DNA of 64,000 bases from Paenibacillus tyrphae. Its GTDB lineage: Bacteria > Bacillota > Bacilli > Paenibacillales > NBRC-103111. Shown one piece after another: positions 60,229 to 64,000 of this stretch. Numbering within the stretch: position 1 is the first letter of the stretch; every line of letters starts with the position of its first letter. The position numbers were made by a program, and so were the translations under genes. The DNA lies in contig NZ_JNVM01000004.1 of NCBI RefSeq assembly GCF_000722545.1, forward strand, positions 1 to 64,000. The letters are read 5' to 3'. Under the pieces are notes generated by a model, which saw only the letters and a program-made list of their open reading frames with translations, had not been told where the DNA came from and ran no database searches.

Positions 60229-61775
60229 AAGTCATGATTGTCGAAGACGAAGTGCTGGTCCGGCTCGGGCTGAAAAAAGCCGTTCCGTGGTCGACGCTCG
60301 GTATGGAGCTGGTATGCGAGGCCGCAGACGGCGCCGAGGCCTATGAAATGTTCGTGCGGCATCTTCCGGATATCGTGCTTGTCGACATCGAGCTGCCGAA
60401 GATGGACGGGCTGTCCTTCATCCATTACGCGAAGACGCGCCGCCCGGACGCCAAATTTATCATTTTGACCTGCCAGCAGGACATGAGCTACGCACGCAGC
60501 GCCATCCAATTGCAGGTGGCCGATTTTTTGCTGAAATCGACGCTGGACATTAAAGAACTTTGCGATATTTTGCAAAACCTGTCGCTGGAATTGCGGCAGA
60601 AACGGCACGAAGCGGAGGCGTCCGGTGTGGAGGACCTGAACCGGGGCCGGCGTAGGAGACGCTTTTTCCAAAGCTGGCTCGACGGCGTTCTGCCTGTTCC
60701 CGATCCGGACCGGTTCGACGTCCAGCTCCAGGAATTTTCCCCTGCCCTGAAGGCGGAACGGTTTCAGGCGTGGGTCGTCCAGCTGCACAGCGCTTCGCTG
60801 ACCGAGGAAGAAACGGAGAGCGTCGGCGAAGAGATCGAGCGTCTGACCGCCCGGCAATTCGGAAGCCGGTATTTGGGCGGGACCCCGGAACCGTTAAAGC
60901 GCAGATGGCACTTGATCTTTTCCGGCTCTGCGCCGGCATCCGACGCAGTGCGGTGGAAGGAGGCGGTCGGGCAGGCCCGCGGACTTGAGCTTGCGGTTGC
61001 GGTGAGCGCGCCGTTCGCCGATCCTTACGAGTGGCGGACGTTCGACCGCCAAGCCGCCGATCTGCTGCAAGCGGAATTTTACGGCCGGGTCGGCGAAGTT
61101 TACGCGAAGGACGACCTGATCAGCGAAACGATAAGCGAAGCCGTTCTGAAGCTGAAAAGAGACATGTACGAACGGGCAGGCTCCCTGCAATTCGAGGAAA
61201 TGAAACGACTCGTCGGCGATCTGTGCGGCGCGCTGAAGCAGCCCCCGTACCTTCATCCGCCCATTGTCAAAAATATGTTCACGGAGTTTCTATTCCGCAT
61301 CTGGTCTGCCTGCGAAGAGGTCGCTTCCGGCTCCGTGTCGGCGAACCACCGGTTGGTCGACCGGTTTTACGCTTCCGGGCGGCTTGACGAGCTCGCAGAG
61401 CTGCTGCTCGACGAGCTGGCCCGGGCCGGAGAAGAGGTGCGCTCCCATTCGCAGGACGACAAAACGAAGACGATTTTGCAAATCAAGCAGTATATCAAAA
61501 CGCATTTGCACCGGGAGCTTTCCCTGCAGGAAACCGCCGACGCGTTCTATATGAACAGCTCGTATTTGAGCCGATTGTTCCGGGAGGTGACGGATCAGAG
61601 CTTTACGGAATATGTGCTGCGCGAAAAAACGGAGCTGGCCGTAGCCCTGATGAAGAACGGGATGCACTTGACGCAAATTTCTGAAAAGCTCGGCTATCAG
61701 AACCTCAGCTCCTTTACCCGCATGTTCAAAAAGGTACGCGGCGTCTCTCCTTCTCGTTACATGGACCGAACTTGA
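60225..61775 (+). CDS. Response regulator, YesN type (receiver plus AraC)
   Basis: A 516-residue regulator, partner of the preceding kinase (4-base overlap). Receiver 1-120: 'IVEDEVLVRLGLKKAVPWSTLGMELV', phospho-Asp in 'IVLVDIELPKMDGLS' (about 55), 'LTCQQDMSYARSAIQLQVADFLLKS'. A long linker (125-410) without recognised motif. C-terminal AraC DNA-binding domain (415-515): 'LSLQETADAFYMNSSYLSRLFREVTDQSF' and 'LTQISEKLGYQNLSSFTRMFKKVRGVSPSRY'. It probably controls the importer that starts 220 bp downstream. Confidence 0.93.
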   Translation: MKVMIVEDEVLVRLGLKKAVPWSTLGMELVCEAADGAEAYEMFVRHLPDIVLVDIELPKMDGLSFIHYAKTRRPDAKFIILTCQQDMSYARSAIQLQVADFLLKSTLDIKELCDILQNLSLELRQKRHEAEASGVEDLNRGRRRRRFFQSWLDGVLPVPDPDRFDVQLQEFSPALKAERFQAWVVQLHSASLTEEETESVGEEIERLTARQFGSRYLGGTPEPLKRRWHLIFSGSAPASDAVRWKEAVGQARGLELAVAVSAPFADPYEWRTFDRQAADLLQAEFYGRVGEVYAKDDLISETISEAVLKLKRDMYERAGSLQFEEMKRLVGDLCGALKQPPYLHPPIVKNMFTEFLFRIWSACEEVASGSVSANHRLVDRFYASGRLDELAELLLDELARAGEEVRSHSQDDKTKTILQIKQYIKTHLHRELSLQETADAFYMNSSYLSRLFREVTDQSFTEYVLREKTELAVALMKNGMHLTQISEKLGYQNLSSFTRMFKKVRGVSPSRYMDRT

Positions 61776-61996
61776 TAACTAATCGGACAAAACCGGATAA
61801 ACCGTCCGTCCGCTTATTCGTTTTTTTACTTGATTTTTATATTGGCGCGAGGCTTAGGCTTCTTTCGTCCGCTCCATGCTGAAAGGATAAACGAACGGTC
61901 AAGCCGTGTGATGTCCAATCGGCGGCGCGCCTTTTATACTAAGCGTGAACGGGATGTTAGCCGATTCGACCATCGGACAGAAGAGGAGAGACGATC

Positions 61997-63364
61997 ATGC
62001 AAAAGCACTTGAAATGGCTGCTGCCGCCGTTGGCCGGGATGACGCTGCTTGCGGGCTGCGGCAAGCCGGCGGCTCCGGCGGCAAGCGAAAAACCGGCAGC
62101 GCCTGCGGTATCCGCGGCACAGGCAAGCCAGACGGACAAGCCTGCGGCGGCGAACGAAGCCGTCGAGCTGACCTTTTATTATCCGGTCAATGTCGGCGGT
62201 CCGGTCATGAAAGTCATTGACGGGATGACGAACAAGTTTATGGAGAAGCATCCGAACATTAAAGTCAAGCCGGTGTACACGGGAAATTACGGGGACAACA
62301 CCATTAAAATTCAATCGGGCATTCAAGCGAAGCAGCCGCCCGATGTCGCGGTCATGATGTCGACGGAGCTGTACAGCATGCTGGATACGAATGCGATCAT
62401 TCCGCTCGACGATTTTATGGCCAAAGATCCGGGCGTCAATATGAGCGATTTTTACCCTGCTTTCGTCGAAGACACGCAAACGGGCGGCAAAACCTACAGC
62501 ATCCCGTTCCAGCGCAGCACGATCGTGCTGTATTACAACAAAGACATGTTCAAGGAAGCGGGGCTTGACCCCGAGAAGCCGCCGAAAACTTGGGACGAGC
62601 TGATCGAGTACGGCAAGAAGCTGAAGAAAGAAGGGCGGGCGGGCCTCGAAATTCCCGGCAACGACGATTCGTATTGGATGCTTCAGCTGTTTGCGCTGCA
62701 AAACCATACGGACCCGAAGCAAAACCTGATGATGGCAGACGGCAAAAAAGTGATGTTCGATACGCCGGAAAACCTGGAAGCTCTGCAGTACTGGCTGGAT
62801 TTGTCCCGCAAGCATAAAATCATGCCGGAAGGCGTCATCGACTGGGCTACGGTGCCAACCGACTTCATTCAAGGCAAAACGGCGATGATGATCCATACGA
62901 GCGGCAACCTGACCAACGTGAAAAACAATGCCAAATTCGATTTCGGTGTCGCCTTCCCGCCGATGAAGAAGCAGTACGGCTCGCCGACGGGCGGCGGCAA
63001 TCTGTACATCTTCAAGGACACGAGTCCGAAGAAGCAGGCGGCGGCCTGGGAATTCGTCAAGTTCATGACGGAGGCGGAGCAGGCGGCGCAGTTCAGCGTG
63101 GCTACGGGCTATGTGGGCGTACGCAAATCGGCGTTCGATACGGAGACGATGAAAAGCTACGCGGCATCGTTCCCGCAGGCGCTCGTTGCCCGCGATCAAT
63201 TGCAGTACGCGCATGCGGAGCTGTCGACGCACAACCACGGCAAAGTGTCGAGCGCGCTGACGAATCAGATTCAGGCGGCGCTGGCGGGGACGATCGATCC
63301 GGCCGGGGCGTTGAAGAAGGCGCAGGAAGAAGCTGAACGCGCGTTGGCGCCGTTTAACAAATAG
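61997..63364 (+). CDS. Sugar ABC transporter substrate-binding lipoprotein (UgpB-like)
   Basis: A 455-residue SBP_bac_1 lipoprotein: signal with lipobox 'LLAGCGK' (Cys about 20), a long Ala/Pro-rich tether (22-52), then 'ELTFYYPVNVGGPVMKVIDGMTNKFMEKHPNIKVKPVYTGNYGDN', 'KQPPDVAVMMSTELYSML', 'YSIPFQRSTIVLYYNKDMFKEAGLDPEKPPKTWDELI' and 'FPPMKKQYGSPTGGGNLYIFK', all close to UgpB (glycerol-3-phosphate or phosphodiester binding) in wording. GAGGAGAG before the ATG. Followed by a permease; regulated, by position, by the YesM/YesN-type pair. The ligand could be a glycerophosphodiester or a sugar. Confidence 0.9.
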   Translation: MQKHLKWLLPPLAGMTLLAGCGKPAAPAASEKPAAPAVSAAQASQTDKPAAANEAVELTFYYPVNVGGPVMKVIDGMTNKFMEKHPNIKVKPVYTGNYGDNTIKIQSGIQAKQPPDVAVMMSTELYSMLDTNAIIPLDDFMAKDPGVNMSDFYPAFVEDTQTGGKTYSIPFQRSTIVLYYNKDMFKEAGLDPEKPPKTWDELIEYGKKLKKEGRAGLEIPGNDDSYWMLQLFALQNHTDPKQNLMMADGKKVMFDTPENLEALQYWLDLSRKHKIMPEGVIDWATVPTDFIQGKTAMMIHTSGNLTNVKNNAKFDFGVAFPPMKKQYGSPTGGGNLYIFKDTSPKKQAAAWEFVKFMTEAEQAAQFSVATGYVGVRKSAFDTETMKSYAASFPQALVARDQLQYAHAELSTHNHGKVSSALTNQIQAALAGTIDPAGALKKAQEEAERALAPFNK

Positions 63365-63376
63365 GAGAATGCCCGC

Positions 63377-64000
63377 ATGAACGCCATTTGGAGCGAAAGG
63401 CTCAAAAGGAACGGATTGGCTTGGGGACTGCTGCTCCCCTCGCTGTTGTTCCTCGGTTTGTTTACGTATTACCCGATCTGGAAGACCGCCGTGCTCAGCT
63501 TGTATCAGCAGGATTTGGCGACGCCGGAGCCGCGTTTTGTCGGGCTGGGCAATTATGTGTCGATGCTGGCGGACCCTGTGTTTCAAAAAGTGTTCGGCAA
63601 CAACCTGTGGTTTGCCCTCGGAACCGTACCGACCTCGATGGCGCTGGCCTTCGCGATGGCGTTGTTTGCCGATAAGGCGCTCCAAGGGCGTAGCTTCGTC
63701 CGGACCGCGTATTTTTATCCGAACATGATTCCGATGATCGCTGTCGCGAACATCTGGCTGTTTCTGTACACGCCGAAGTTTGGCCTGCTGGCTCGTTTGG
63801 CGGCCTGGGTCAGCCAGAGCGAAGCCCCGCTGCTGGGCCAGCCGAATACGGTGATGGCGGCGATGATCGTCATGATGATCTGGAAGGAGGCCGGGTACTT
63901 CATGATTTTTTACCTGGCCGGCTTGCAGCAGATCCCGAAGGACTTGTACGAATCGGCCGCCGTCGACGGCATCGGCATCTGGCAATCGCTGCGGCGCATT
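63377..64000 (+). CDS. Sugar ABC transporter permease (UgpA/MalF type), cut by the window edge
   Basis: The frame opens at ATG 63377 (AGGAG 11 bases before), 12 bp after the binding-protein stop, and stays open to the last base: 208 codons. 'GLLLPSLLFLGLFTYYPIWKTAVLSLYQQDL' is the first membrane helix and loop; 'FFVGLGNYVSML'-like text, 'TAYFYPNMIPMIAVANIWLFLYTPKFG' and the EAA loop 'FYLAGLQQIPKDLYESAAVDGIGIWQSLRRI' identify a UgpA/MalF-type permease. About a third of the protein is missing at the right edge. Confidence 0.9.
   Translation, partial: MNAIWSERLKRNGLAWGLLLPSLLFLGLFTYYPIWKTAVLSLYQQDLATPEPRFVGLGNYVSMLADPVFQKVFGNNLWFALGTVPTSMALAFAMALFADKALQGRSFVRTAYFYPNMIPMIAVANIWLFLYTPKFGLLARLAAWVSQSEAPLLGQPNTVMAAMIVMMIWKEAGYFMIFYLAGLQQIPKDLYESAAVDGIGIWQSLRRI

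Noticed and set aside
61934..63985. 683-residue open frame on the minus strand
   Set aside because: It lies opposite a clear lipoprotein gene and a permease; composition (Arg/His/Gln-rich, no domain) is that of an antisense shadow in GC-rich DNA.
1..64000. CRISPR arrays, tRNA/rRNA genes, insertion sequences or transposases
   Set aside because: None was recognised on reading both strands; the repeats found are the sigK duplication, the cadherin-like 270-bp units and palindromic intergenic elements.

Overview
The window looks like chromosomal DNA of an endospore-forming member of the Bacillota, most likely Paenibacillaceae (Paenibacillus/Cohnella type). The grounds are a complete pro-sigma-K gene, an S-layer-anchored (SLH) exoprotein, two YesM/YesN-type kinase and AraC-regulator pairs each beside sugar ABC importers without an ATPase gene, strong GGAGG ribosome sites with frequent GTG/TTG starts, and CcpA (cre) boxes. 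Base composition shifts visibly: about 3.5-9.3 kb is AT-rich, while the right half is GC-rich. No rRNA, tRNA, CRISPR array or transposase was seen.

Left part (0-10 kb): the edge of what looks like a small type I toxin-type RNA locus; a divergent membrane protein; a LiaS/LiaR-like two-component pair; then a 6.2-kb island bracketed by two nearly identical 318-bp direct repeats. Each repeat carries a sigma-K-type promoter and the first part of sigK. The left copy is truncated; the right copy continues into an intact sigK. Between them lie a Septu-like ATPase/HNH nuclease pair (ptuAB-like), a fusion of an RNase H1-type hybrid-binding domain with a GIY-YIG nuclease, a Fic AMP-transferase, and two decayed accessory genes (pRiA4b ORF-3-like and HIRAN-like). 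This is the most unusual region of the window: a defence cargo lodged in, and restoring, a sporulation sigma gene.

Middle (10-34 kb): a 1764-residue multidomain S-layer metallophosphoesterase on the minus strand; a two-gene YcgR/YcgQ-like permease operon; a TetR/MFS efflux pair with matching palindromic operators; the divergent xylR / xylAB xylose locus with its operator; a YesM/YesN system followed by a sugar ABC importer (binding protein and two permeases), a GH30 and a GH3 glycosidase. Together they form a xylose/beta-glycoside uptake and degradation region.

34-43 kb: a palindromic intergenic element, a redox pair (atypical SDR, NAD(P)H oxidoreductase) plus a small ORF facing an HxlR regulator, two unrecognised genes, a class D beta-lactamase lipoprotein, a HisC-like aminotransferase divergent from a MocR regulator that has lost its PLP lysine, and an unrecognised gene.

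43-64 kb: a CcpA-box-preceded asparaginase, a complete dipeptide-type ABC importer and an M17 leucyl aminopeptidase (peptide and nitrogen scavenging); a 2OG-Fe(II) oxygenase; a cre-controlled operon of a leaderless AmiE-like serine hydrolase, a sugar ABC importer and murQ, best read as import and cytoplasmic dismantling of cell-wall muropeptides; and a second YesM/YesN pair followed by a third sugar importer that runs off the right edge.
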